From RGIG7332 sp045580305 (lineage in GTDB: Bacteria; Bacillota; Clostridia; Oscillospirales; JAAYXM01), in assembly GCA_045580305.1 (NCBI GenBank), contig JAZNNQ010000003.1, positions 62,001-126,000 on the forward strand: 64,000 nucleotides of DNA. Reading direction: 5' to 3'. Below, piece after piece: positions 26,276 to 35,358 of the stretch. The notes below the pieces were generated by a model. It was not told the origin of the DNA. It was given only the letters and a program-made list of their open reading frames with translations, and did no database searches. Made by a program: the position numbers and the translations under genes. Every line of letters begins with the position of its first letter. Position 1 is the stretch's first letter.

Positions 26276-27103
26276 ATGCTCTCACCGCAGGAAATTAAGA
26301 GTATCCAGTTTAGTAAGGTTATGTTTGGCGGCTACGATATGGTAGCTGTTGATGAAACAATGGCAGAAATTGCAGATGACTTTAACACCGTAGTTAAGGA
26401 AAATGCTAATTTAAAGAACAAGCTCAAAGTTCTTACCAGCACGATTGACGAGTATCGCAGTGTTGACGAGGCTATGCGTAAGGCTTTAATCACCGCGCAA
26501 AATATGGCGCAGGAGATGGTTAAAGAAGCCCACGAAAAAGCAGATGAGCTTATTAAAAACGCAAGCGCGGTTGCAAGCGCTAAGGTTGCAGACCTTGCTG
26601 CTCAGATAAGCGCTGAGGAAAAACGCCTTGCTGAAATAAAGGCAGAAAGCGCTATGTTTATTGACGCTATGGGTAAGGCATATAAGCTTCAGTCCGAAAA
26701 GCTTGAGCAGCTTCGCCCGGATGTTGCGGTATCTGAAAATGCAACAGCACTCGAGGACACACTTTCACTTGCAGCAAATGAGATCAGCAAATGTGTTGAA
26801 AGCGCAATCGAGAATATGAAGACACTTGAGCAGCGTGCAAAAATTGAAGATATTCCCGAAATTGCACCTGAGGTTGATGCTGCCGTTACAGAGGCAACAA
26901 AGGTCATTAAAGAAGAGCCTAAGAAAGAAAAGTACGATTTATCTGCTTTTGATACACGAACCGATGAGTTTGAAGATACTATGGATTTCGACCAGGTATC
27001 TATTGACTTGGACGGCAATACAAGCAAAAAAGCAGCAGATGATGACGATGATTTCGGCAACTTAAAGTTCGGTAACAATTACGATTTCGACGACGAAGAA
27101 TAA
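26276..27103 (+). CDS. divIVA: DivIVA domain protein
   Basis: 275 residues. The N-terminal DivIVA lipid-binding motif is recognisable (MLSPQEIKSIQFSKVMFGGYDMVAVDETMAEIADDF), followed by long coiled coil (about 35-150) and an acidic, low-complexity tail with runs of Asp. Such proteins gather at curved membrane, at division sites or poles. The ATG at 26276 follows AAGGGATGTGGAAACT; the in-frame GTG three codons earlier overlaps the ribosome site. The acidic tail is unusually long for a DivIVA. The gene is last of the division cluster before ileS. Confidence 0.9.
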   Translation: MLSPQEIKSIQFSKVMFGGYDMVAVDETMAEIADDFNTVVKENANLKNKLKVLTSTIDEYRSVDEAMRKALITAQNMAQEMVKEAHEKADELIKNASAVASAKVADLAAQISAEEKRLAEIKAESAMFIDAMGKAYKLQSEKLEQLRPDVAVSENATALEDTLSLAANEISKCVESAIENMKTLEQRAKIEDIPEIAPEVDAAVTEATKVIKEEPKKEKYDLSAFDTRTDEFEDTMDFDQVSIDLDGNTSKKAADDDDDFGNLKFGNNYDFDDEE

Positions 27104-27135
27104 GATATAAAATCAAACAAGGAGTTTTTCATATT

Positions 27136-29922
27136 ATGTCTCAGGATTATAACTCAACAATCAATCTACCAAAAACAGAATTTCCCATGCGTGCAGGACT
27201 TCCCAAGCGTGAGCCGGATATGCTTGCAGAGTGGGAAAACCAGGGTTTGTACGACCTTTTGATGGAGAAGAATGCAGATCTTCCGCTTTTTGTATTCCAC
27301 GATGGACCTCCCTATGCTAACGGCGATATCCATTTAGGTCATGCACTCAATAAGATCTTAAAGGATTTTATTATCCGTTATAAGAATATGTCCGGCTTCC
27401 GTTGCCCGTATATTCCAGGTTGGGATACCCACGGTCTTCCTATCGAGAGCCAGGTAATTAAGAAATTTGGTCTTTCCCGCGCTGAGTTCGGCACCGTTGA
27501 ATTCCGCGAAAAGTGCCGTGAATTTGCGCTTTCCTATGTAAATAATCAGAAGGAGCAGTTTAAGCGTTTAGGCAATTTGGCGGAGTGGGATAATCCCTAC
27601 TTGACTCTCCATTATGAATTTGAAGCTAAGCAGATCGAACTGTTTGGCGAAATGGCTGAAAAGGGCCTTATTTATAAGGGACTAAAGCCGGTTTATTGGT
27701 GTCCTCACGATGAGACCGCACTTGCTGAGGCTGAAATCGAGTATGCTGACGATAAGTGTGAATCCATCTATGTTAAGTTCAAGGTTACCGAGGATTTCGG
27801 TAAGCTTTCCGGTATTGCTCCGCTTGACAACACCTACTTTGTAATCTGGACCACCACTACCTGGACACTCCCCGGTAATGTTGCGATTGCACTTAATGGC
27901 GAGTTTGAGTATGTGGTTGTTTCCGCAAACGGCGAGAATTATATTTTAGCTGAGGAGCTTGTTTCAAGCGTTATGGCGGCTGCAGGTATTGAAAATTACG
28001 AAATTCTTGCAAAGCTTCCGGGTACTGACTTTGAAAATATGAAGACTCAGCACCCCTTCCTTGACCGCCAGTCCCTCATTATTCTCGGTGACCATGTAAC
28101 ACTCGATGCCGGTACCGGTTGTGTACATACTGCTCCCGGTCACGGTGCAGAGGACTATGTTGCTTGTCGCGGTTATGATTTACCCATTGTTGTCCCGGTT
28201 GACAGCAAGGGCTACTTAAATGAGGAAGCAGGTCCGTTTGCCGGCCTTTATTACGACAAGGCAAATGAGGGTATTTTAGAAAATCTCAAGGCGAGCGGCG
28301 CGCTCTTAACATCCCAGACCATCATCCATCCGTATCCCCATTGCTGGCGTTGTAAGCACCCGATTATTTATCGTGCTACCGAGCAGTGGTTTGCGTCTGT
28401 TGATGCAATCAAGGATGCCGCTGTTGAGGCTTGCCACGGCGTAACCTGGCTTCCCAACTGGGGCGAGGACAGAATTATCAGTATGGTACGCGAGCGTTCC
28501 GACTGGTGTATTTCTCGTCAGCGCATCTGGGGTGTGCCGATTCCGATTTTCTACTGCGAAGCTTGTAACGAGCCGATTATCAATCCTGAGACAATCAAGA
28601 AGGTAAGCGCTATCTTCAGAGAAGAAGGCTCTTCTGCTTGGTATGCAAAGGATGCAAGTGAGCTTTTACCCGAGGGCTTTGTATGTCCCAAGTGCGGTAA
28701 GACTCACTTCACCAAGGAAACCGACATTATGGATGTTTGGTTTGACAGTGGTTCATCACATGCAGCTGTTCTTGAGACCAGAGATAATATGACCTGGCCT
28801 GCAGACCTTTATCTCGAAGGTGCTGACCAGTACCGCGGTTGGTTCCAGTCATCACTTCTTACATCTATTGCAACGCGCAATGCCGCACCTTACAAGACCG
28901 TTATCACCCACGGTATGGTTGTTGACGGAGAGGGTAAGAAGATGTCGAAGTCTATGGGTAATGTAAGCTCACCGCTTGATATTATCAAGACCTATGGCGC
29001 TGATATTTTAAGACTTTGGGTATCATCTGCTGACTATCGTGTTGATGTTCGTATCTCTGAGGATATTTTCAAGCAGTTGTCTGAAATTTACCTCAAGATC
29101 CGTAACACCGCGCGCTTTATGCTCGGTAACTTAAACGGCTTTGATCCGGATAATGCTCTTCCTTATGATCAGATGGAAGAGATGGATAAGTGGGCACTTA
29201 TGCGACTCAACCAGCTCATCGAAAAGGTGCAGGATGCATATGAGAACTACGAGTTCCACATTATCTATCATGCTATCCACAACTTCTGTGTTGTTGATAT
29301 GTCAAACTTCTACCTTGATGTGGCTAAGGACAGACTTTACTGTGACGAGACAAACGGTAATTCCCGCCGTGGCGCACAAACCGTTATGTACAAGATATTA
29401 GATGCAATGGTTCGTATGCTTGCTCCTATCCTTGCATTTACTTCAAACGAAATCTGGCTCGCAATGCCTCATGGCAAGGATGCTGATGTCCGCAATGTTG
29501 TGCTTAACCAGATGCCGAAGGTTGAGGCTGCATATAATGACGATGCGCTTATGGCTAAGTGGGAGAAGATTCACGATCTTCGCGATGATGTGAACCGCGC
29601 TCTTGAGGCCGCTCGTGCAGCACGCGAAATCGGTAAATCTCTCGAGGCAAGTGTTAAGATCTACGCCGAGGGTGACGATCTTGCACTTCTCCGTGAAATT
29701 GAGGGCAAGCTTGCAAGTCTCTTTATCGTATCTAAGGTAGAGCTTAACGAGGGCAAGGGTGACGGTATGCAGGGCGAAAATTTTGCAAATATCACTATTG
29801 CCATCTCCAAGGCTGAGGGTACCAAGTGTCCTCGCTGCTGGGCATTCTTTACCGAGGGTAGCACAAATGCTGACCATCCTGAACTTTGCCCCCGTTGTGC
29901 AGAAGTCGTATCCAAATTATAA
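27136..29922 (+). CDS. ileS: isoleucyl-tRNA synthetase
   Basis: 928 residues, class I synthetase. HIGH motif as HLGH within DGPPYANGDIHLGHALNKILKD, KMSKS within GEGKKMSKSMGNV, the CP1 editing domain (WTTTTWTLPGNVAIAL, HTAPGHGAEDY), and a C-terminal zinc finger with CPRCWAF and CPRCAEVV. It has strong codon bias. Only 32 bases separate it from divIVA, so there is no T-box leader of the kind often found in front of ileS in Bacillota; it presumably depends on the operon promoter or one inside divIVA. Confidence 0.98.
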   Translation: MSQDYNSTINLPKTEFPMRAGLPKREPDMLAEWENQGLYDLLMEKNADLPLFVFHDGPPYANGDIHLGHALNKILKDFIIRYKNMSGFRCPYIPGWDTHGLPIESQVIKKFGLSRAEFGTVEFREKCREFALSYVNNQKEQFKRLGNLAEWDNPYLTLHYEFEAKQIELFGEMAEKGLIYKGLKPVYWCPHDETALAEAEIEYADDKCESIYVKFKVTEDFGKLSGIAPLDNTYFVIWTTTTWTLPGNVAIALNGEFEYVVVSANGENYILAEELVSSVMAAAGIENYEILAKLPGTDFENMKTQHPFLDRQSLIILGDHVTLDAGTGCVHTAPGHGAEDYVACRGYDLPIVVPVDSKGYLNEEAGPFAGLYYDKANEGILENLKASGALLTSQTIIHPYPHCWRCKHPIIYRATEQWFASVDAIKDAAVEACHGVTWLPNWGEDRIISMVRERSDWCISRQRIWGVPIPIFYCEACNEPIINPETIKKVSAIFREEGSSAWYAKDASELLPEGFVCPKCGKTHFTKETDIMDVWFDSGSSHAAVLETRDNMTWPADLYLEGADQYRGWFQSSLLTSIATRNAAPYKTVITHGMVVDGEGKKMSKSMGNVSSPLDIIKTYGADILRLWVSSADYRVDVRISEDIFKQLSEIYLKIRNTARFMLGNLNGFDPDNALPYDQMEEMDKWALMRLNQLIEKVQDAYENYEFHIIYHAIHNFCVVDMSNFYLDVAKDRLYCDETNGNSRRGAQTVMYKILDAMVRMLAPILAFTSNEIWLAMPHGKDADVRNVVLNQMPKVEAAYNDDALMAKWEKIHDLRDDVNRALEAARAAREIGKSLEASVKIYAEGDDLALLREIEGKLASLFIVSKVELNEGKGDGMQGENFANITIAISKAEGTKCPRCWAFFTEGSTNADHPELCPRCAEVVSKL

Positions 29923-29929
29923 AATATTT

Positions 29930-29960
29930 AAGGGCAGGCAAATTTGCCTGCCCTTTATTT
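29930..29960 (+). terminator. terminator after ileS
   Basis: AGGGCAGGCAAA (29931-29942) is immediately followed by its mirror TTTGCCTGCCCT (29943-29954), then TTATTT. The real loop would be the central A/T bases. Confidence 0.85.
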
Positions 29961-29977
29961 AAAAAGGAGAGTGTTTC

Positions 29978-30454
29978 ATGCTCGCCATAATTGCACTTAT
30001 TGTAATGGTTGTGCTGGACCAAGCGGTTAAGTATCTGACCGTTCAGAATATAGGTTTTCATGAGTCTGGCGGCACCATTATTCCCAATATATTAGGCCTT
30101 TTTCACGAGACAAATACCGGCGGAGCTTGGTCTATGCTTGAGGGTAATGTTGTGTTTCTGATCGTTATACCCCTTATTGTTTGCGGTTTTATATTATATC
30201 TATTGATTTCAAAAAAAGCAGAGCACCCGCTTTTTAAGTGGAGTTTGGTCTTGGTTTTAGCCGGTGCTGTGGGTAATTTAATTGACAGAATAACAAATGA
30301 AATGCAAGTGGTTGATATGTTCAAATTCCTTTTTATGGACTTTCCCATATTTAATGTCGCTGATATATTTATAACCATCGGTGCCATTTTACTTTTTGTC
30401 TATTTCCTTTTCATTTATAAGGAAAAAGAGGGTGACTCTGATGGAAAGTCGTGA
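29978..30454 (+). CDS. lspA: lipoprotein signal peptidase (signal peptidase II)
   Basis: 158 residues, four membrane segments. The conserved boxes are present: DQAVKYL, TNTGGAWSML, GAVGNLIDRI and FNVADIFITIG, supplying the two catalytic aspartates (in IDR and VAD). It cleaves the signal peptide of prolipoproteins at the membrane. AAAGGAG precedes the ATG. The final 14 bases overlap rluD, a pairing common in bacteria. Confidence 0.97.
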   Translation: MLAIIALIVMVVLDQAVKYLTVQNIGFHESGGTIIPNILGLFHETNTGGAWSMLEGNVVFLIVIPLIVCGFILYLLISKKAEHPLFKWSLVLVLAGAVGNLIDRITNEMQVVDMFKFLFMDFPIFNVADIFITIGAILLFVYFLFIYKEKEGDSDGKS

Positions 30455-31355
30455 AATAAGAATAGGGGAAGAGACGGTTGGCGAAAGAATTGATGTATAC
30501 CTTGCAAATATTCTTCAAATGTCACGCTCGAGCATCGTTGCAATGCTTGAAAACGGTGAAATACTTGTAAATAACAAGATTATCAAGAAAAACTACAAGA
30601 CCGTAGGAAATGAGCTTGTAACCGTTTATGAGCGTGAGATAATACCTCTTGATGCACAGCCGGAGGATATCCCTCTTAATATTGTGTATGAAGACGAAGA
30701 TCTGCTTGTCATAAATAAAGCGGTGGGTATGGTAGTGCATCCTGCGGCAGGAAATGAAAGTGGAACACTTGTAAACGCGCTTCTTTTCTATTGCGGAGAG
30801 TCTCTTTCCGGTATCAATGGCGTGCAGCGCCCGGGAATAGTACATCGCTTGGACAAGGATACAAGCGGCCTTATGCTGGTTGCGAAAAACGATATGGCGC
30901 ATACATCTCTTGCGGGACAGATCAAAGAACACAGCGCCTTCCGCACATATCACGCGGTTATTTACGGACATCTTAAGGAAAATGAAGGTACGATAAATGC
31001 GCCAATTGGTCGCCATAAGACTGACCGCAAAAAAATGGCGGTGACAAGCGAACATTCACGAGAAGCAATAACCCATTATAAGGTTATCTGCGAATATCCC
31101 GGTTATTCACATATCGAATGTAGGCTTGAAACCGGTAGAACGCACCAGATAAGGGTGCATATGTCGCATATCGGCCACCCTGTAGTGGGCGATCCGGTAT
31201 ACGGTAAGGGTAGGGAGAATTTGAACCTGAAAGGTCAGTGCTTGCATTCCAAAATCATTGAGTTTACCCATCCCAGAACGGGTGAGAGGCTAAAATTTGA
31301 AAGCGACCTTCCGGATTATTTTAAAGAAACAATAGAAAAAATAAAAAAGCTATAA
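30441..31355 (+). CDS. rluD: RluD-family 23S rRNA pseudouridine synthase
   Basis: 304 residues. It has an N-terminal S4 RNA-binding domain (GERIDVYLANILQMSRSSIVAMLENGEILVN) and a catalytic domain with HRLDKDTSGLML, which holds the catalytic Asp, followed by RTHQIRVHMSHIGHPVVGDPVYG. It isomerises uridines in large-subunit rRNA. The ATG at 30441 has GAGGGTGACTCTG in front; the frame extends 20 codons further inside lspA. The exact target (RluD versus another member) is not decided by sequence. Confidence 0.93.
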   Translation: MESREIRIGEETVGERIDVYLANILQMSRSSIVAMLENGEILVNNKIIKKNYKTVGNELVTVYEREIIPLDAQPEDIPLNIVYEDEDLLVINKAVGMVVHPAAGNESGTLVNALLFYCGESLSGINGVQRPGIVHRLDKDTSGLMLVAKNDMAHTSLAGQIKEHSAFRTYHAVIYGHLKENEGTINAPIGRHKTDRKKMAVTSEHSREAITHYKVICEYPGYSHIECRLETGRTHQIRVHMSHIGHPVVGDPVYGKGRENLNLKGQCLHSKIIEFTHPRTGERLKFESDLPDYFKETIEKIKKL

Positions 31356-31382
31356 TTGATATTTTATCAATTATAGCTTTTT
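31345..31382. terminator. bidirectional terminator containing the rluD stop codon
   Basis: GCTATAATTGATA (31349-31361), TTT loop, TATCAATTATAGC (31365-31377), with A-run left and T-run right. The rluD TAA lies inside the left arm; the convergent phosphatase gene ends just beyond. Confidence 0.9.
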
Positions 31383-31383
31383 A

Positions 31384-32124
31384 TTATATTTTAATTTTAA
31401 TTAGCGTTCTATCATCTTGGTTCACGCCGGTACAGTATTTCTTTATCAAATCTTCGGCAGATAGATTTACCAGATCGTCAATAGTAGCGCTGTCTAACAC
31501 ATTTTCACACCCATCGGAAGACAGAAAAATAATATCATTTGACTTTAATTCAAGACTACCGCTTATAATGAAATCTTCAGCCGAGATGCTTCCGTTAATT
31601 ACGCCGTAGCCGTAGGGGTGCTTTGGGTTATTGCAAATATTGGTTCTAATAAAATCAAGAGAAAACTTATCGTAATTTTCGATTACATCGGAGGTCTGTT
31701 TGTGGGTAAAAGGGATCGCTAAATTGTTACGAACGATAAAGCCAAAACAATCGCCAATGTATGAATAGTGCATCGTATGATCCTTTATCATACAAAAAAC
31801 GCCAACTGCACCGGCAGGAAAAGCTATTAACTCATTCCTTGTATTGTATTGTAATACTGTATCATTTGCCTTTAAAATGGCTTTTTCAATATGGATTTTG
31901 TCAATTTTTGATTGTGATATGAGTTCATTTGAAATCACATCACATATCAGGTGTGCAACATCATAAGATGGACTGTGCTCGGGATATGCACCATTCACAG
32001 CGTCTCGCGAAACACCGTCCAAAACACCAAAAGCAGAAATGTCCTCGATAATAAATAAATTATCCTCATTGGGTTTTGTGGTATAGATATTATTTTTTAA
32101 TGAGAAAGATGAAATTAAAAACAA
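31384..32124 (-). CDS. PP2C-like serine/threonine phosphatase, small orphan
   Basis: 246 residues. The PP2C metal-ligand motifs can be followed in order: KPNEDN near the N-terminus, FGVLDGVS, YIGDCFGFIV, FLSSDGCENVL and NQDDRTLI at the end, each supplying an Asp expected at the two-metal centre. No kinase or membrane segment is fused. The start is uncertain: TTG at 32124 has AGAAGG eight bases upstream, whereas a GTG at 32133 overlaps that site. Codon use is A/T-rich, unlike the strongly biased gene upstream. The substrate is unknown, and it is not the PrpC paired with a PrkC kinase. Confidence 0.75.
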   Translation of the reverse strand: MFLISSFSLKNNIYTTKPNEDNLFIIEDISAFGVLDGVSRDAVNGAYPEHSPSYDVAHLICDVISNELISQSKIDKIHIEKAILKANDTVLQYNTRNELIAFPAGAVGVFCMIKDHTMHYSYIGDCFGFIVRNNLAIPFTHKQTSDVIENYDKFSLDFIRTNICNNPKHPYGYGVINGSISAEDFIISGSLELKSNDIIFLSSDGCENVLDSATIDDLVNLSAEDLIKKYCTGVNQDDRTLIKIKI

Positions 32125-32148
32125 AAAATACACCTTCTAAAATAAGAC

Positions 32149-32184
32149 ATATAGCGCAAAACTTCTATAAGTTCTGCGCTATAT
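32149..32184 (-). terminator. hairpin terminator after the ROK-like gene
   Basis: A 16-bp stem with one G-U pair on the minus strand (arms 32184-32169 and 32164-32149, CTAT/ATAG loop). The run that follows, GTCTTATTTT, is only moderately U-rich, so some read-through into the phosphatase gene is likely. Confidence 0.7.
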
Positions 32185-32198
32185 TTATTGAAAATAGA

Positions 32199-33590
32199 TT
32201 ACTTAATTTCAGGTAAGCTTGCAGCTGCGACGGACTGACCAACACGGCGGAACTTTTCATCCGGAAGGTTAAGACCAATCTTGATTTCAGGGTAATCCTC
32301 GCTAAGTGTCTTTTCGGCATACTCGATAATGAGGTTGCCACCGTCACCGGACATTACACGGCCGAGAAGAAGAACATCCTTAACATCATAGAAGTTTGAG
32401 TACCAAGCAAGGGCATGTCCGAGATAAACACCGATTGAACGATAAACCGAAGCCGCAGCAGCGGAACCCTCAGCCATAAGCTTCTGGGTAACCTTAAGTC
32501 TGTTTGCGGGGGTGTCATTCTCGTCAAGCTCAATGTTTGCGCGGGGAGCAAGCTTGTTAACACTATCCTGTGAGAAGTACTTAACACCACAACCGATATC
32601 GCCGGACCACTCGTCCATCATAGCGTCAGGATTTAAGTCAACAGGTGCGAATGCAAGCTCATTGAGGTAACCGGTAATATTGCCGGCACCGTCAATATAG
32701 CCTACAGCTTCGCTGGTGCCCATAGCAATACCGAGAATGTTATTCTTATTTAAACTCATTGCACCTGCAAGAGCGGTAACATCACCGTCATTCGCAACTA
32801 AAACCGGAACATCGCCGATCTCTTTTGCGGCACGGATATAAATATCCTTAACCTTAGCGTCAAATAAGTCCTGGGGAACTTTAATAAAAAGGGATGCGAG
32901 CATTGTACGGTTGTTTACAAAAATACCTGCGGAGCTGATACCGATAGCATCGACTCTCGGCATCTTTTCAGCCGCGCTTTTAAATGCGGAAACGATACCC
33001 TCGTAATGGTAGTCGGGGTCGGAGTTTGTCTTGGGATGCCAAACAACCTCTTCGCTCCAGATAGCCTCGCCGTCGATAACAGCGGAAACCTTACGGTCGC
33101 TACCGCCGGCATCAAAGCCAATACGGCAACCGTCCAAGTTGCGACCTGCGCTCTTAGCTTCACTTACAGACTCGCCAATATCCTCGATCTTAGCGGAGAC
33201 AACCTCAAAGGGCTTTTCATAGATATTAGCCATAGTAACGGTGTCAAATTCACGCTTTCCGCCGATACGGTATGTATCTTTAATATAATCTGCAATAGCA
33301 TCACAGCCGCCAATGGTAATTTTAAAACCACCACAAGCCCAAAGAACGGTTTTAATAAAACGCTCTACCATTAAGGTGTCAGCAGCCCTCATATCCTCTG
33401 TGCCGTGTATAGAGAAGGAGTATACGGAACGCTGACCGTTCTCGCGCTCAACAGAGATTTTAATGGGAGTTCCGCCAACCTTGGCAACGCTCTTTTTGTA
33501 AGCGTCGAAGAACTTTGAAATCGGCATAAAACCGGTGTCAAGCTCGGGAATGTTTTTAATATCAATATCAAGACCTAAAAAGTGCGCCAT
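32199..33590 (-). CDS. ROK-like sugar kinase family protein with N-terminal extra region
   Basis: 463 residues. From about residue 158 it reads as an ASKHA/ROK kinase: CRIGFDAGGSDRKVSAV (phosphate-1 type loop), AIGISSAGIFVNN, VLVANDGDVTALAGA and GIAMGTSEAVGYID. The usual ROK zinc motif (CxCGxxGC) is absent. The first ~155 residues, including an N-terminal LGLDI segment, match no domain I recognise. AAAGGATGCGATTTT precedes the ATG. Codon use is that of a highly expressed gene. It may be a sugar kinase or an inactive sensor; I cannot choose between them. Confidence 0.7.
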   Translation of the reverse strand: MAHFLGLDIDIKNIPELDTGFMPISKFFDAYKKSVAKVGGTPIKISVERENGQRSVYSFSIHGTEDMRAADTLMVERFIKTVLWACGGFKITIGGCDAIADYIKDTYRIGGKREFDTVTMANIYEKPFEVVSAKIEDIGESVSEAKSAGRNLDGCRIGFDAGGSDRKVSAVIDGEAIWSEEVVWHPKTNSDPDYHYEGIVSAFKSAAEKMPRVDAIGISSAGIFVNNRTMLASLFIKVPQDLFDAKVKDIYIRAAKEIGDVPVLVANDGDVTALAGAMSLNKNNILGIAMGTSEAVGYIDGAGNITGYLNELAFAPVDLNPDAMMDEWSGDIGCGVKYFSQDSVNKLAPRANIELDENDTPANRLKVTQKLMAEGSAAAASVYRSIGVYLGHALAWYSNFYDVKDVLLLGRVMSGDGGNLIIEYAEKTLSEDYPEIKIGLNLPDEKFRRVGQSVAAASLPEIK

Positions 33591-33626
33591 AAAATCGCAT
33601 CCTTTCGAATAATGTACTTGTATTTA

Positions 33627-33655
33627 GTTTAGCAGAAAATCCCTGTGAATGCAAG
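33627..33655 (-). promoter_or_regulatory. promoter of the ROK-like gene
   Basis: Minus-strand TTGCAT (33655-33650), a 17-base spacer ending in TGC (extended -10) and TAAACT (33632-33627). Confidence 0.65.
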
Positions 33656-33683
33656 TTCTAAAGCGGAAAAATCAGGCATAATA

Positions 33684-33696
33684 TGTGTTAAACACA
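33684..33696. repeat. short palindrome in the spoIIIA leader
   Basis: TGTGTT-A-AACACA is a perfect 6-bp inverted repeat one base apart, 21 bases before the spoIIIAA ATG. It could be an operator or a small hairpin; it may also be chance. CATAATAT just upstream (33677) loosely resembles a sigma-E -10 box, but no matching -35 box was found. Confidence 0.3.
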
Positions 33697-33716
33697 AAGT
33701 ACGGAGGATGTTTTTA

Positions 33717-34628
33717 ATGTCAAACGATGCATATCTTTTAAAACAGTACGGACAAGCGGTGCAATTTCTTCCACCACGCTTTCGTTCTTATGCTATGTCT
33801 ATGGAGGATGAAACAAAGAAATGCGCTCGTGAATTTAGACTTCGAGTTGGTGAGCCACTTACCGTGCTTACCGCGCAAAAAGAAATTACCGTGCATAGCG
33901 AAACAAAAATACGCCACGAGGAGCTTACAACTGTTGTTGATATTGCAACCGGCAGCTCGGTACACAGTAGTGCTGAGCAGATTAAAGCGGGTTTTCTGAC
34001 GGTGAACGGCGGGCACAGAATAGGTATGTCCGGTACCGGTGTATATAAAAACGGTGAGGTAAGCTTTATTAAAAATATATCTTCTGTTGCAATACGAATT
34101 GCCAAGGCGTTTGAAGGCGTGTCCAATGATGTTTATCATACGCTCATAAAAAACGGCGGGTTTGATAATACCATCATAATTTCACCGCCCGGCTGCGGTA
34201 AAACCACTATGCTCCGAGATCTTATACGCAACCTGTCCGACGGAGAATACGGTTACCGTGTGTCGGTTGTAGATGAGCGGAGCGAACTTGCGGGAAAGCA
34301 TCGAGGTGTGCTTCAATTCAATTTAGGACACCACACCGATGTAATGGAGGGCATTCCGAAAGCGACGGCAACAATGCTTATGCTTCGTGCCATGTCTCCG
34401 CAAATTCTTGCTGTGGATGAAATAACGGCAAAAGAGGATATATACGCTATGGAGTCTGCCGCAAATTGTGGTGTTGCTTTGCTTGCAACCGCACACGGCG
34501 CGGATGTGGACTCGCTTTTTTCACGAACATTGTACAGGCACCTACAGGAACTTAATATTTTCCGCTATGCGGTAGTTTTAAGAATAGAAAATGGAGAGTA
34601 CATATCAAAGGTAGTGGAGCTGAAATGA
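33717..34628 (+). CDS. spoIIIAA: stage III sporulation protein AA (ATPase)
   Basis: 303 residues, similar to secretion-type ATPases, with Walker A SPPGCGKTTMLRDLIR and Walker B ILAVDEITAKED. In Bacillus the SpoIIIA proteins with SpoIIQ form a channel between mother cell and forespore, and AA is its ATPase. CGGAGG lies before the ATG at 33717. It is the first of eight adjacent genes AA-AH in the classical order. Confidence 0.95.
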   Translation: MSNDAYLLKQYGQAVQFLPPRFRSYAMSMEDETKKCAREFRLRVGEPLTVLTAQKEITVHSETKIRHEELTTVVDIATGSSVHSSAEQIKAGFLTVNGGHRIGMSGTGVYKNGEVSFIKNISSVAIRIAKAFEGVSNDVYHTLIKNGGFDNTIIISPPGCGKTTMLRDLIRNLSDGEYGYRVSVVDERSELAGKHRGVLQFNLGHHTDVMEGIPKATATMLMLRAMSPQILAVDEITAKEDIYAMESAANCGVALLATAHGADVDSLFSRTLYRHLQELNIFRYAVVLRIENGEYISKVVELK

Positions 34629-35146
34629 TGCTTTTTAAAATAATAGGTGCATTTTTGATTGTTTCCTGCGGGTTTGTTTTCGGTATGAGCGAAAAAGGGA
34701 AATTTCATCAAAAGATAAGCATAATTGAAGGAATACTTACCGCAATTGATCTTATTTATTCGGAAATTTCCTGTATGTGTACTCCTACCGAGGAATTGCT
34801 TGAAAAACTCCGCAGAATTGATAACGATGCGCTGAAAAACTTTTTCAAGGACTGCAAAGCAAGATATACAGAGCGTAGAGACTTGCCCTTTAGTCTTATT
34901 TGGAGCAGAGCAATTAAAGAGGCTGTATATTTAGGTCTTAGTCAGAATGAGGAAAGCACTCTTACAGAAGTGGGGAATGCGCTGGGAAGATACAGTGCTG
35001 ATGAGCAGTTAAGAGTACTGGAGCATGCCAGAAAAAGATATGAGGGATATTTGAAAAATGCAGAAAATGCAAAGCAAAAGCTGAGTAAGTTATACGGCAA
35101 TCTGAGCCTTATTTCCGGGATTGCCCTTGTGATTATACTGCTGTAG
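34625..35146 (+). CDS. spoIIIAB: stage III sporulation protein AB
   Basis: 173 residues with a membrane segment at each end (about 2-20 and 155-173) and a helical middle (KFHQKISIIEGILTAIDLIYSEISCMCTPTEELLEKL), as in SpoIIIAB, a GspF-like component. Its ATG overlaps the spoIIIAA stop (ATGA), so translation is coupled. Confidence 0.92.
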   Translation: MMLFKIIGAFLIVSCGFVFGMSEKGKFHQKISIIEGILTAIDLIYSEISCMCTPTEELLEKLRRIDNDALKNFFKDCKARYTERRDLPFSLIWSRAIKEAVYLGLSQNEESTLTEVGNALGRYSADEQLRVLEHARKRYEGYLKNAENAKQKLSKLYGNLSLISGIALVIILL

Positions 35147-35160
35147 AGGGAAGGATAAAA

Positions 35161-35355
35161 ATGCAGGTGGATTTAATATTTAAGGTAGCCGCCATAGGAA
35201 TACTTGTTTCTGTACTAAATCAACTGCTTGTGCGCTCGGGCCGTGAAGAGCAGGCAATGCTCACAACCCTTGCAGGACTGATAGTTGTTCTTATGATTGT
35301 AGTAGAGGAAATAAGCGGACTTTTTGACTTTGTAAAGACAACCTTTGGATTTTAG
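35161..35355 (+). CDS. spoIIIAC: stage III sporulation protein AC
   Basis: 64 residues, two membrane helices (IFKVAAIGILVSVLNQLLV and LTTLAGLIVVLMIVV) with the short RSGREEQA turn typical of SpoIIIAC. AGGGAAGGATAAAA precedes the ATG. A small inner-membrane part of the feeding-channel complex. Confidence 0.93.
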   Translation: MQVDLIFKVAAIGILVSVLNQLLVRSGREEQAMLTTLAGLIVVLMIVVEEISGLFDFVKTTFGF

Positions 35356-35358
35356 AAA

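Noticed and set aside
27104..27135. Possible T-box leader before ileS, common in Bacillota.
   Set aside because: Only 32 bases separate ileS from divIVA and no T-box sequence is present.
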